Of a stretch of 64,000 nt of DNA, positions 23,951-34,307 are shown one piece after another. The position numbers and the translations under genes were made by a program. The notes under the pieces were generated by a model that searched no databases, was not told the DNA's origin, and saw only the letters and a list, made by a program, of their open reading frames with translations. The first letter of the stretch is position 1. Each line of letters starts with the position of its first letter. The stretch comes from Zygnema cylindricum (lineage: Eukaryota; Streptophyta; Zygnematophyceae; Zygnematales; Zygnemataceae), in assembly GCA_037447655.1 (NCBI GenBank), contig JBBHKE010001799.1:1-64000 (forward strand). Reading direction: 5' to 3'.

Positions 23951-25685
23951 CATCCCCGAGTTTTTTTTTTGTTGAAAAAATTATTGGGAAGAAATTGAAT
24001 TAGACTAAGGGAGCAATCGGGTATATTTAGTCTTATAAGCTCAATTTGTCAGGTTTTGTGGTTTAAATCGGGGGATGGGTTGGTAGATTTATTAGTGTTT
24101 AATATTTTTTTATTTGTTTTTTGCTTGTTTTAATTCGTGTCATTTTTTTGTCTCTTTCGGCTTTTTGTCACTGGTTGGAGTAGTATTCTCATTTTTTGTC
24201 GTTTTTTCCCATATTACACTTCACTTTCCTTTTTGCTTTTTCTTAATTTCGTCTTTTTCTTCCTTTTGTCTTTTTCTTCCTTTGTCACGGTTTTCCAATA
24301 AGTTTTATTCTCTTCTGATAAAGCTTATTATTCAAAAGTTTATCTTTTTTTGTAATACAGCCAATGAACTATTACCTAATCCCTTATTCTGACTGTGGTC
24401 GCAGAAAATGATTCCCTCAGAGAATCTCATGATAGGCAATCTGTCCAGAAAACCTCAGAAATGGAAAAAACTGGGAACGGAGAAGCTGGGAACAGAACAA
24501 CTGGGAACGGAAAAACAGGGAACGGAAGAGAGGAAAGAAGATAATTTTGGAGATCACCATGACGATGACGAAAGCGAGGTCGAATCACACGGCTCCACGA
24601 TTCCTATACCAAAATGGCAAAATCAAAGGCGGTCGAACATTTTTTAGAGCAAAACTTGAGAGCAAAACATGTGAAAGTTATTCCCGTATGTTCGAAAGGA
24701 CGTCGGGTCCAATACCATCAAATAATTTAGAACTTTTGGGAGGAATTATCGATAAAATTGTCTTCACACCTGACCAAATTCGACAGTTGTACACTCAGAT
24801 TCACATAAGCAATTACTTCAGGTCAGTAATTGCTTAGTACTTGCCCAATTATTGCTTAGAAATTGCTTAGTTATTGCTTTATTTGCTTGGTAGTAGGTGT
24901 TGATATTTTGTTTTGCTTTTTTTTTCCCATGTTTTTGTTGTTCGCGTGTTTAACTTGTCCTTTTGCTTGTCATTTGGTTTTTGTAGTTTTTTCGATTTTT
25001 TGTTCTTAGAAGGTATTTTCATTATTTTCATCTTCGTTTTGCCTTTTTACTCCATTCATGTACTCAGGTGGTTACCATCGTGGTTTCTAAATAAAGCTTA
25101 TTACCTGTTTGTTACTTGTTTTTTATTTGTTTATACTTTATTCATTACTTTTTTATTACTTTTTTAATACTTGTTTGTTGCTTGTTTATTACTTTTTTGT
25201 TACTTGTTTGTTCCTTGATTACTACTTGTTTATTATCTGTTTATTTTTTATTTCTTGTTTACTACTTTTTTATTACTTGTTTACTGCTTGTTTGTTACTT
25301 AGTTCACTCGGATCAATGATTATCAACACTCCCTTTTTTTTTACTTGTTTTAAAATCCGATTTTCAACCGTCCGAGTACATGAAAAGAATAAAAAGACGC
25401 ACTCCCACTTTTGGTATTTGTCTTTATTGTCCAATGGTTGGGCATTTTCTGGTCCAAGTAATAAACTATGGCTAAAATCTCTTTTTTTTGCTTAATTTCT
25501 ATTTTTTTATTTTATTTTATTATTTTTGCAGTCAACAAGATGTTTCCATAAAATACGAAATTCCCGACAGTGTCCTAAGAGAAGCCGGTCTCGGTATCCC
25601 TCCCTCCCAAAAACAATTATTGGAGGAAATCTGCTCCGTATTACATGTGGCAATTTTAGAGAATCGTCGACTTTTTCAATGTTGA
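22525..25685 (+). CDS. Unrecognised multi-exon gene, plus strand
   Basis: Likely exons are 22525-22688, 22824-22887, 23764-23891, 24405-24821 and 25532-25685. The start is ATG in AACAATGGC. The N-terminus is very basic (MAARRSKKRPEKDRKQDRRK), then LTKRQMMQLYFLKFG. Exon 3 encodes AGIRLLSPVWKEVEGFVRQV. Exon 4 has four 15-bp repeats (GGGAACGGA) and an acidic DDDESEVES stretch, then LELLGGIIDKIVFTPDQIRQ. Exon 5 reads IPDSVLREAGLGIPPSQ and ends LFQC-stop. Exons 1 to 2 and 4 to 5 join in phase. Exon 2 to 3 does not, so an exon or boundary is missing, and exon 4 needs a frame change (see the T6 run at 24640-24645). No domain is recognised; a nuclear role is only a guess from the basic N-terminus. 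Introns are T-rich. Confidence 0.6.
23400..23625. repeat. AACATAACAT-type repeat in intron
   Basis: Degenerate pentamer/decamer (TAACA, AACATAACAT, AACGTAA) recurring over about 220 bases inside the intron before exon 3 of the plus-strand gene. Predicted minus-strand peptides here are artefacts. Confidence 0.75.
24832..25320. repeat. TTACTTGTTT / ATTGCTTAG-type degenerate repeat in last intron
   Basis: Words ATTGCTTAG (24832-24895) and TTACTTGTTTATTAC (25097-25315) recur with little regularity. The run of hydrophobic plus-strand frames is a product of this T-rich repeat. Confidence 0.7.
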
Positions 25686-26066
25686 CAAAAGAGGAAATAC
25701 CTTGTACTTTTGCTTTCAATATACTATTTTTCCTTAACTACAAGTTTTTATTTTTACTCTTAATTGCCGACCGTATTTTTAACTTGTCGTACGTTTTGAT
25801 TTTCGTATTGTTTTCCTTTCTTTCCGACTAGGCAACTCATTTATTAGTGAGAACGACACTTGTTATTTCGACATCCTTTTTTGAGTGTTATCCACTGCTC
25901 TCTACTTTGAGTCTTACTTCTGTCAAAATTAGTGTGGTTAGCCAATACCTACAGTATAAAAAATTTTCGGGCTTTTTAGGATTTTTTTATGGTTTTTAGG
26001 GTTTTCCAGGAAAGCCCTTCAATTCAAAGCCGATATAATATTTTATTATTTTTGCGTTCTAAATAT

Positions 26067-26239
26067 TAGTGTTGCATATCGGGTAAAAATTTATCGCGAT
26101 ATTTTTGATTTTCGATAAATCGAATATCGAACGGTCGGAGAACTTGATATATCGCTCCGGGACCAACAAAAATTATCGCGAAATATTTGGTAGGAAGCTG
26201 GAGACCGTACAGATTTGGTACGGAAAATTGTATGATAAA

Positions 26240-26270
<31 letters not shown>

Positions 26271-26295
26271 ACACACACTGAGGGCGTGCTCAAAA

Positions 26296-26326
<31 letters not shown>

Positions 26327-26466
26327 GGGGGGGTTGGCCGATTTATTGGCGTAAAATCGCAACATTGAGCTTATCTATATATCGCAACGATATACTGATT
26401 ATCAAGTACCCAAAATTAGGTACATATCGAATATCGGCAAAGAGCCTTCGATTCACAACAATACTA
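26067..26466. mobile_element. hAT-like non-autonomous element with C30/G30 centre
   Basis: The left end TAGTGTTGCATATCGG and right end CACAACAATACTA resemble the better-preserved elements at 39043 and 41792. ATCG-rich subterminal palindromes (TTATCGCGATA, ATATCGAACGGTCGG, GATATATCGCTCCGGGACC) match them too. No clean 8-bp target duplication was found, so the limits are approximate. Confidence 0.65.
26241..26325. repeat. C30 / G30 inverted homopolymer pair
   Basis: 30 C (26241-26270), a 25-base spacer, then 30 G (26296-26325), followed by T and another G-run. The arms are equal and could form a perfect 30-bp hairpin or G-quadruplexes. Confidence 0.95.
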
Positions 26467-26469
26467 AGT

Positions 26470-27340
26470 TTTCTAACTTTTGGTGGCTAGTTTTTAGGGA
26501 ACTTGGAGGTTCATTTTTTCACAAAAAGTACAATTTTGAAGGTCTATCACGGGGAGAGGTATATTATTATCGTAGTACAAACTGGTGTGTACCTTTTAAA
26601 TGGAATAAACAACATTAAAAAAGTTTAACTCGATTATCCTATTTATTTAAAGTTCACAAAGAAGGCTGTTACAGTGTAATAGAAACGAATACAGGACTTC
26701 CAACATTCTGATCTGTAAAAAAAATTAAATAAGTAAAGTCAAATAAAGTCAAGTAAAGTCAAAAAAAGTCATGACAAAATGAGGTTGTGAGAGACATTGT
26801 GGATCACTATTTATTGTCTAGTAAAAGAATAGAGTCCTCATAAACAGCTTTACGAAATATTTTTCCAAAACACAACTGAAAATATTTTGTTTAATATTCC
26901 GTTCAATTAATCGATATAGTCATACTTTATTGATACTATTTCACATGTCATAAACATTCGTTTTTCGTTTTATTTGTTTAACTCCAATTTATACCAAGAC
27001 TAGAACCTTGAAAAGATAAAACGTTTTTTGGACATACACAGCTAAAAAAAAACGGCAAAATCACAATCGACAAAATTAGAAATATATCTGGAATTTCGCA
27101 AATGGCATCAAATTAACATAAAAAAAAAAAAAAAAATCCTTAGTTGTAAATGCGAAAAGCTTGCAATTCATTTGTACCCAAATAGACTCAAATAGTAAAG
27201 AGAACAAAAGGAGGAGTGTGTCTCTAACAATTAAGGTTTAACTCTTTCTACATACAAAATAACTGAGAAATTTCCAGTTTCAATAGCAACTGTCGATTTT
27301 CTTGCGCAAAAAAGAATGAATAAATGTGTTTGTCGGTTTC
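26470..27340. other. No recognisable gene
   Basis: AT-rich non-coding sequence between two convergent genes. A small AAAGTCAAATAAAGTCAAGT repeat lies at about 26730-26770. Confidence 0.45.
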
Positions 27341-27345
27341 CTGAC

Positions 27346-27693
27346 CATCTCAAGGTGTTTCACATGTCACAGTCGAAACTTTCAGTCGATCTACGTCCAA
27401 AAGATCTCTATTGACAGGTGTCAATCTCTCATCTCCTCCCTCGATTGTACGGGCTTCCTTCTCGACCATTCCGGAAACACTTTTGTCAGAAGTCAGAGTC
27501 GAAATTTCAATTGGTTCGGATTCAAAAATTCGCTTTCTCGTTTGACGTGTGTCGGTTTGTCATCTTCTCGCCCGATTGGCTGCTTCCCATTGGCTGCTCT
27601 GGCGAACGCTCGTAGGAATTGCCGCCACGCTGAGGCATCCGATCGTTGCTGCGCCGCTCCACTCATCTGCAAGGTGCTTCAGCCGCACCTGCC
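27346..27693 (-). CDS. Likely terminal exon region of the minus-strand unknown gene (frame uncertain)
   Basis: A TATGGCAG acceptor at 27694 opens in phase 0, matching the GAG|GTAAG donor at 28138. In that frame it encodes VRLKHLADEWSGAATIG... and ends ANRARR-TGA near 27558. The same frame is then open again for 69 codons (QTDTRQTRKRIFESEPIEIS ... TVTCETP-TGA), a hydrophilic, coding-like stretch. A competing frame over 27520-27640 (RMPQRGGNSYERSPEQPMGS) looks equally real and would join this tail if one T were absent from the T5 run near 27518. Which reading is correct cannot be decided here. Confidence 0.4.
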
Positions 27694-27694
27694 A

Positions 27695-27897
27695 TAGCGT
27701 CACCACGTGTCCACACATTTGAGGACAAGTACATGCGTACGTGCATACCATGTACATAACTCGTGTAGATGACTTAATAGCGTCACATATACCATGCTCA
27801 TGACTAATGTAGATGGACTAATAGCGTCACCACGTGTCCACACATTCGAGGACTAGTACGCATATACTATGTCCATAACTAGAGTAGATAACTTAAT
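27695..27897. repeat. Imperfect tandem repeat with CACGTG boxes
   Basis: Units starting TAGCGTCAC at 27695, 27778 (internally deleted) and 27822 share CCACGTGTCCACACATTYGA and a CATAACTNGTGTAGATRACT tail. G-box CACGTG occurs at 27704-27709 and 27831-27836. Confidence 0.75.
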
Positions 27898-28137
27898 GTA
27901 TCGTGTATACAATGTAATTAATACATTCGAACATAATGCAATCGATAATTCGAATATTATGTAACTTGACATTTCAAATACCATTTAATTTATACAGTTT
28001 AATGCCCAAAGCTAACTTTCAAACATAAACTAATAACCCTAAAAAATATCTTTCACAAAATAAATAGTAATTAAGCAGAAAATAGACAGCATAAATAGAC
28101 ATATAAAACTTTTTAAAAAAGTGGAAGTTTTTCTTAC

Positions 28138-30622
28138 CTCGAGAGGCATAAAAGAACCCTCGACCACCGAATTGCCATTTGTACCACAGCTTGACGTCTG
28201 TCTTTCGCTATTTCCCATCCTCGACCCTCTATCGTTCCTTCGGTCCATTTTTTGTCGATTTTGTCGAAAGACATAATCATTCCCAACATCCAATAAATGA
28301 GGAGAAAAAGCTTCAGAAAGGGCGTCCAAACTAACATCATTTCCTCCGAAATCCTGTTGAAAATTAACACTTTTACTTTCTTCACATCCTCTATATTCGT
28401 TTCCTATATGCTCATGTCTATAATTCCTCTCACTTTTTTCGTCTGTTTGTGCCGCAAAAGTACCCGTCGAGTCGACCATCGACAAACAAGACTCGGAAAT
28501 AGTTTGTTGCTCTTCTTTTTTGGAAACTTCCGAAACCCTAAAGAATTCGAAAAACTGGATCCATGTGAACCCGTTGAACCAAAAACTGCCGTCCATAAAT
28601 CCTCGTTATCCGTAGTTCCTTGACTTAAGAATTTCGCAAGAGCGTGAAGCTCTACGGTTCTTTGGTCTTCTAGGGAATCGTTGTTACGGTAGATACTCGA
28701 ACCGGTTCTATGTAAATTAGTTACCGTTGAAGGGAACTGCAACGGAGGCTCCAAATTCAACGCGTTCCTCGATAAAATCCTGGGCTCTTCTTTCCACGAA
28801 AAGAAATCCTTTGATTCTTTATTTACAGAATCTTGAAATAATGTTCTCAGTTCTTCTCCAGTAACGGCATTTAGAGTTTCCTGAGAGTTAAAAGTTTCCC
28901 GAGCGTTGAAAGTTTCTCGATGGTTAAAACTTTCCCGAGACTTAAAACTTTCTCGAGAATTTTGATCTACGGCGGCCATTGCTCTCACTGTCGCGTCCAC
29001 ATTCGATGTTATTAAACGGTTAAACAGTTCCGTGTCAGATACAGTTTCAGTTTCCCTTACTCGTTCCGTCGTACATTTTGTACCAGTCTTATTCACAAAA
29101 AACGGATCAGGAGGAACATGGAACTCGAAAGGAGGATAAGGTTGGGTTTCGACATTTTGAAATTGGGTTAATTTTGGAAAATAGGGCGTTATGGTATCCA
29201 TATTATTATTATGGTGTTGATATTTAACTTTAGGAAGATGACGAGAATCGAAAAACTCGCCGACTTTTTGAAGCTCGATGTCGGCGAGTTCCGATAAAGA
29301 AGGAGTTCTCCTTTTTCTTTTCGGGTTTTGTTGAAACAAAGTACTCAAATTATTTTCGGAGTCGATTTGAGGTTGTTGGGGCGTCGAGGGAGAATGTATA
29401 ACCTGAAATAGTGTGGATGAGGAGATGGGAGGGAGAGGTTTGGAGGGTGCGGAGAGAGGGAGAGGGAGAGGGAGGGAAGCCAAGGCGGAGAGTTCTGCAA
29501 AAAAAAAAGGAACGGGGATTTTAAGACTTTTTAGAATTTTGAAAATGGGAAGACATTCAATAATCTGGAAACTGGAAATTGGAAAAAAAAAATGAAATTT
29601 TGACCTTAAAAAATTAGAAAATTGAAATTAGACATTGGAAATTAAAAATTAAAAATGGAAAATGTGAAAATTGAAATTTGAAAATTTTGAAAAGTGAAAA
29701 AATCGCAGCTAGAGAAGAAGGAACATTGGGAATTGAAAATTGGAGATAAAATTGAGATTTTAAACATAAAAAATTGAAGATTTGAAAATTAGAGATTGGA
29801 AATTGGAATTTAAGAATTGGGCATAAAATTGAAATTTTGAACATAATGGAGATTGAAAAAAAATGGACACTGGGAAATTGAAAATGAAAATTGAGATTTT
29901 GAAAAAAATGGAAACTGGAAACTGGAAATTGGAAACGGATTTTTTTTTTTTTCTTGACTTTTTAAGTTAGAAATTAAAAACTCCAATATGAAGATTGAAA
30001 ATACAAAATAAAAATTTGAAAATTGGACGTTAAATATGTTTTGGGTTCCAAAATTTAAAATAACTACAAGATAAGAATAACTCATTAAGTCAAAAAAAAT
30101 AAAAATAATAAACATAATAAAAGCTAAAAATGATAAAAACAATAAGCATAGTAAAAGCAGTAAAAATACCTTTGAAGCGTAAAAAAAAAAAAGGGGGAAG
30201 CTAAGAAACACAATAAGAAAGTCCCTTACGAAAAAAAAATTCAATAATAGATGAATGAACCCAAAAAAAACAGAAAAAAAAGAGCGCTACACTAAAAACA
30301 AAAAAAAATCCCAAAAAAAAACCCACCAAAAATAAAAAAAAACCCAAAAAACAATTCCCAAAAATATGACTATCTCCCCCAAAAAAAAAGGTAATACCTT
30401 CATTCCCAAGCTGTCCCAACGCCTCCAAAATCCCCTTGGCCAACTCCTCCGCCTTCCCTCCACCCCATAACTCTCCTCCTCCTCCTCCTCCCCCCTCCTC
30501 CTAACCGAATCTCCCTCTCCCTTGCTCTCTCCCTCTCCCTCTCCCTCCCTCGACCCCCCTCTGCCATAGTGGAACTCGCCGCCTCCGAGACCGAATCTCC
30601 CGGATGGTCCCTCCGCATCATG
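28138..30622 (-). CDS. Unrecognised gene, minus strand (Pro-rich N-terminus, hydrophilic)
   Basis: Exon 1 ends at 30398 (frame ...KAEELAKGILEALGQLGNE, phase 1) and exon 2 starts at 29494 after TTTTTTTTGCAG in the same phase, reading LSALASLPLPLPLSAPSKPL. It continues with KRKRRTPSLSELADIELQKV, an RESFN-type repeat, GEELRTLFQDSVNKESKDFF, LHALAKFLSQGTTDNEDLW, and after a one-base slip QQTISESCLSMVDSTGTFAA to SVVEGSFMPLE|GTAAG at 28138. Exon 2 (1357 nt) is one base short of an in-phase length, consistent with the slip in the A6 run at 28516-28521. The start is uncertain: an ATG pair at 30617-30622 fits, but G/GA repeats near 30475-30500 also appear to break the frame. No family recognised. Confidence 0.6.
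28862..28968 (-). repeat. Five-copy 18-bp coding repeat (RE[ST]FNx)
   Basis: Encodes RESFKS, RESFNH, RETFNA, RETFNS and QETLNA in tandem within the unknown gene. On the plus strand the unit is close to TTAAAACTTTCTCGAGAN. Copies differ at synonymous and a few non-synonymous sites. Confidence 0.85.
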
Positions 30623-30627
30623 GTCGG

Positions 30628-30662
30628 TGACGTCACGTGTGATGACGTCACGGATGACGTCA
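30628..30662. promoter_or_regulatory. Cluster of three TGACGTCA (bZIP/CRE-type) sites
   Basis: Perfect palindromes TGACGTCA at 30628-30635, 30643-30650 and 30655-30662, the first overlapping a CACGTG. They lie just upstream of the ATG pair proposed for the minus-strand gene, in its 5' UTR or proximal promoter. Such sites are known bZIP targets in plants; binding here is inference. Confidence 0.65.
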
Positions 30663-30799
30663 TTCCGCGAATGGCAGGATGGGGAGGGGGAGGGGGAGGG
30701 GGAGGAAGGGGAGTAGGAGGAGAGGGAGAGGGAGGGAGAAGGTCTCCTAGGAGGAGGGAGTGGAGGACGGCCGCGGGGTCCGATTGCCATTGGCTTATC

Positions 30800-30814
30800 A
30801 TCTCTGTCTCTCTC

Positions 30815-30879
<65 letters not shown>

Positions 30880-31490
30880 CTCTCTCTCTCCTCTCCACTT
30901 AACTAGCTTTCTCACTCTCCTCTGTCTGTCTCTCCTCCCTCTCTCTTCTCTTCCCTTCTCTACCTCACTCTTTCTCTCTCTCTCTCTCTCTCTCTCTTCC
31001 TGTGTCGGTGTGTGTGTCTCTCTCTCTCTGTCTCTCCTCTCCCCTCTCCCTCAATCTGACCCTCTCTCTCTTCGAATCTCTCTCCTCTCTTCCCTATACG
31101 GTCCGCTTTGTCTCCCTCTCTCCCTGTCACCCTCTCACTCTCTATCTCTCCGCTCCCTCTCTCTCTCTCTCTCCCTCTCTATCACTCTCTCCCTCTCTCC
31201 CTCTATCTCTCTCTCCCTCTCTATCTCTCTCTCACTCTATCTATCGCTCTCTCCCTCTCTATCTCTCTCTCTCTATCTCTCTCGCCCTCTCTATCTCTCT
31301 CTCCCTCTTTATCTCTCTCTCTCTATCTATCGCTCTCTCCCTCTCTATCTCTCTCTCACTCTATCTATCGCTCTCTCCCTCTCTATCTCTCTCTCCCCCT
31401 CTATCTCTCTCTCCCTCTTTCTCTCTCTCTCTCTTTCTCTCGCTCTCTCCCTCTCTATCTCTCTCTCTCTCTCTGTCTCTCTTCCCTCCC
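30800..31490. repeat. Long (CT)n / CTCTCC compound microsatellite
   Basis: About 690 bases of CT, CTCC and CTAT variants, with few interruptions. Long Ser/Leu (plus) and Arg/Glu (minus) frames across it are artefacts. It separates the TGACGTCA cluster from the GC-rich segment at 31.5-31.7 kb. Confidence 0.93.
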
Positions 31491-31499
31491 GAAACGTGT

Positions 31500-31740
31500 C
31501 GTGACGTGACGACTTCTCTCTCCCAGTGCCCTTATGTGGGCGGGAAACACGTCGCAAAACGACAAAAAAGGAGAGTGGGCGCCCCGGAAATTGGGGAAAC
31601 CAATTGGCGGCAACTCCGCGTCGCGACAAGTCCGCGTCGCGACAAGAAAGGATCTCGAACGGTTGGACTTCACACGTGCGAAAGACGGCACCCAAAAGGT
31701 TGACGGGTGGCGGGTAACAATAATGTCCGTACATCTACGC
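31500..31740. promoter_or_regulatory. GC-rich promoter-like segment
   Basis: Compared with its surroundings this is GC- and CpG-rich. It has GGGCGGGAAA (31538-31547, E2F-like), CCAATTGG, several ACGT cores, and an exact 16-bp tandem repeat TCCGCGTCGCGACAAG at 31615-31630 and 31631-31646. It could drive the minus-strand gene through the CT-rich leader. Inference from composition and motifs. Confidence 0.4.
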
Positions 31741-31786
31741 TGAACCTGAAGGTACGTTTCCGTACACATTTTTGCATCGCGCTTTT

Positions 31787-32030
31787 TAGTGCCACTTTCT
31801 ACTGCGGGTTTTTAGTGCGGTTTTAGTGCGATTTTAGTGCGGTTTTAGTGCGGTTTTTTAGTGCGATTTTTTAGTACGGTGTGGTGCGGTTCCAGTGAGG
31901 TATTAGTGAAGCTTTTGTCATTTTGTGAGGTTTTAGTGCGGTAATCGTGCGATTTTAGTGTCCTCGGTTTTGCGATTTCGTGCTTTTTTTAGTGCGTCCG
32001 TATAGTTTTTAGTGCGTTTTTTATTAAATT
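31787..32030. repeat. GGTTTTAGTGC degenerate tandem repeat
   Basis: TTTTTAGTGCG-like units of 11-17 bp recur about fifteen times (TTTTAGTGCGG, TTTTTTAGTGCGA, TATTAGTGAAG). They are direct repeats with variable T tracts, with no coding meaning. Confidence 0.85.
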
Positions 32031-32770
32031 CGTTTATGATTTAAAGTACAGACAAATGATGATGACATACAGAAGCCGCGGGTTTCTGAAAGCTGAAACC
32101 CTAGTCGTACGGAACCGTCCAATTGGGCGGCATGGTGATGACGTCATCGCACTGTACGAAGTTAAGAAAATAGGTATAGGACCACTAGCGACAAACTTGT
32201 ACGAAAAGTGAGATCAGGTTCGTCTGTACCACTGGTAGTACAAGTAATGTACGGATATGTGCTGTGTACGGACGGAATTTTTTGATTTGTACGGAAGGAA
32301 TGATTTGTACCGAGCGGTTTGGATTTCTGTGCAAGTTGACGGTGTACCACAATAACGACAAAAAGTAGCAAAAAAAAATCTTTAATTATTTACGAATCCA
32401 TAGCCTCGTATTTCAAAAAAAAAAAACAAAAAAAAAAAACTTGAGTTTCACGTTTTTTTTGGCCAGATACGACAAATAATTGATAAAGGATAATAAAGAA
32501 AAAAGGCATAAAAAAAATAGAAATAAGTTCCTGAAAAGGCACAAAAGGGGTTTAAAATCCCACCTGTTTTAGGGTTAGCGTGGATTTTTCTAGAACACAA
32601 TAAATATTGTTCAATAAACAGATTAACTTTTTTGGCTTTTGTTCATTTATTCAAAAAATATATGCCAGTTTGTTCACATAACAGAACAAAATAAGTAATT
32701 TTGAACCGCCAACTGCGGCCCCAAAAACTGTGTTATTTCGGGTACAAATATGTATGTAAAGTACAGTACA
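32031..32770. other. No recognisable gene
   Basis: AT-rich and GTACGG-word-rich sequence with A-runs. No conserved frame or element terminus seen. Confidence 0.45.
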
Positions 32771-32990
32771 GTACACCATGTATCGCTATTAGGGTTAATA
32801 ATTTTTACCACTTAGAACATCTTTTCTCCGTACACACTTGTCCAATTTTTTATTTTAAACCGCCAATCGGAAGCTAGGAATCTTACCTTTCGATCGCAAT
32901 CGTCGGATCCACAATCCGACATGTGTGTACGGATAAAAAATGTTTTAAGTGGCAGAAGAAACACTAACCCTAATAGCGATTTATGGTGTA
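32771..32990. mobile_element. GTACACC-family element F-type copy (220 bp)
   Basis: GTACACCATGTATCGCTATT at the left, AATAGCGATTTATGGTGTA at the right, and the same inner arms (AACATCTTTTCTCCGTACAC) as 12523-12744. Differs from it by scattered substitutions. Confidence 0.83.
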
Positions 32991-33111
32991 AGTAGTCTAG
33001 TAGACATATGTGTAAATATTATGCGCATATATCTATTGCGTGGTTCACACTTGAAAAAGGGGAAAACGGTATGGTATGAAAACGGTACTTTTTTTTGTCT
33101 GCCGTGAACTG

Positions 33112-33113
<2 letters not shown>

Positions 33114-33188
<75 letters not shown>
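33114..33188. repeat. (TA)n microsatellite, about 75 bp
   Basis: Uninterrupted alternating TA. Tyr/Ile poly-peptides predicted across it are artefacts. Confidence 0.97.
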
Positions 33189-33189
<1 letters not shown>

Positions 33190-33190
<1 letters not shown>

Positions 33191-34307
33191 GTGTATGTAA
33201 TTATGTAATAATTGATGCATGTATGCTTTTTTTTGGCGGAGCCGGCATTCATCTTCATTGGCCTAAAAACTTCCGCTAGGGTTTGAGGAAACGTGCATTT
33301 GTAATTTTGTATACATTTGTTTATTTTTTTCGTGGATGTCAAAAAAAAAATGATTTTTTATGTTTTGTCCAATGTTCGTTTGTACTTTTGTTCGTTTGAT
33401 CTTTTGCTCGTTTGCTCGTTTGTTTGATTGATTTTCGCTACTTTTTTTTTTTCTTTAGAATCTCGCGGATTGCCAAAGTGAATGGAGACCGCAATCGGGG
33501 CCTCCACGCGACGACGTCGTTTGACAAACAGAGCTGACGCAGACCGCTGTACATAACGCCAAAATAGCGGGTTACTGACAGTTGTCATTTTGACCGCTTC
33601 GACACGCATTGTTGACGGCCGGCTCCTGGCGGTGCGGTCAAAGTTTGGACTGTGGGAGATTTTGTCTTTTGCGTTTTGAAGGGACAAACGGCTACCGCCC
33701 TATTTTTCGAAGTGGTAGTTACTTCTGATTCGGATCTCCCTCGAAATTTGAACCATAAATCAAGTATACAATACGTTTATTACAGTAATACTCGTTCGTA
33801 ATTTATCTGTAATATGTTATTTAATAGGAGGTGCATGGTATGGGCTTTTGTTTTTTAGTGCGTACGCTTGGAATCAGCATATCGTGGCAATATTCATTGC
33901 AATGACCTCTGTACGGATAACTTCTTGCCGCCACGTAAGCTTCCACTCATAAAAGATTTGTTCCGTGCGCCGTGTCGCATCAGAATGTTTACACGTGTAA
34001 ACATTGTTTTGTAAGTGTAAACTTTTTTCGCACGTGTAAACGAAGGGTTCCACCTTTCAACTTTGAATTCTACGCAGATTGGAACCTGTCACTACAAGAC
34101 AGTATTTTCCGTCGAGGAAAACGCAGATGGCTGGATTACGCGGCGAGACTTCCGATATTTTTGGTAAACAAACTTACAAAAGTTTTCTGTTATTTTCGTG
34201 CATTCCAAAAGTACGTCTGGAAAAGCAAGACAAATTGGCGCCATCATTTGCGTACGCGGATTAGGGTTAGAGCCTGGCTTCATGTACGGCAGAGTGGAAA
34301 AATTACA
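33190..34307. other. No supported gene; one weak minus-strand frame
   Basis: A hydrophilic minus-strand frame (33358-33687, MSLQNAKDKISHSPNF...) covers a GC-rich 200-bp patch but runs into a repeat of GTTTGCTCGTTTG words and has no recognised motif. The rest is non-coding. Confidence 0.35.

Noticed and set aside
30287-31734. Long Ser/Leu and Arg/Glu frames up to 311 codons
   Set aside because: Mostly translations of the CT microsatellite; only the KAEELAKGILEALGQLG segment ending at 30398 is splice-supported.
33358-33687. Hydrophilic 109-codon minus frame
   Set aside because: No splice structure or motif, and its end is a GTTTGCTCG repeat; kept only as a remark.
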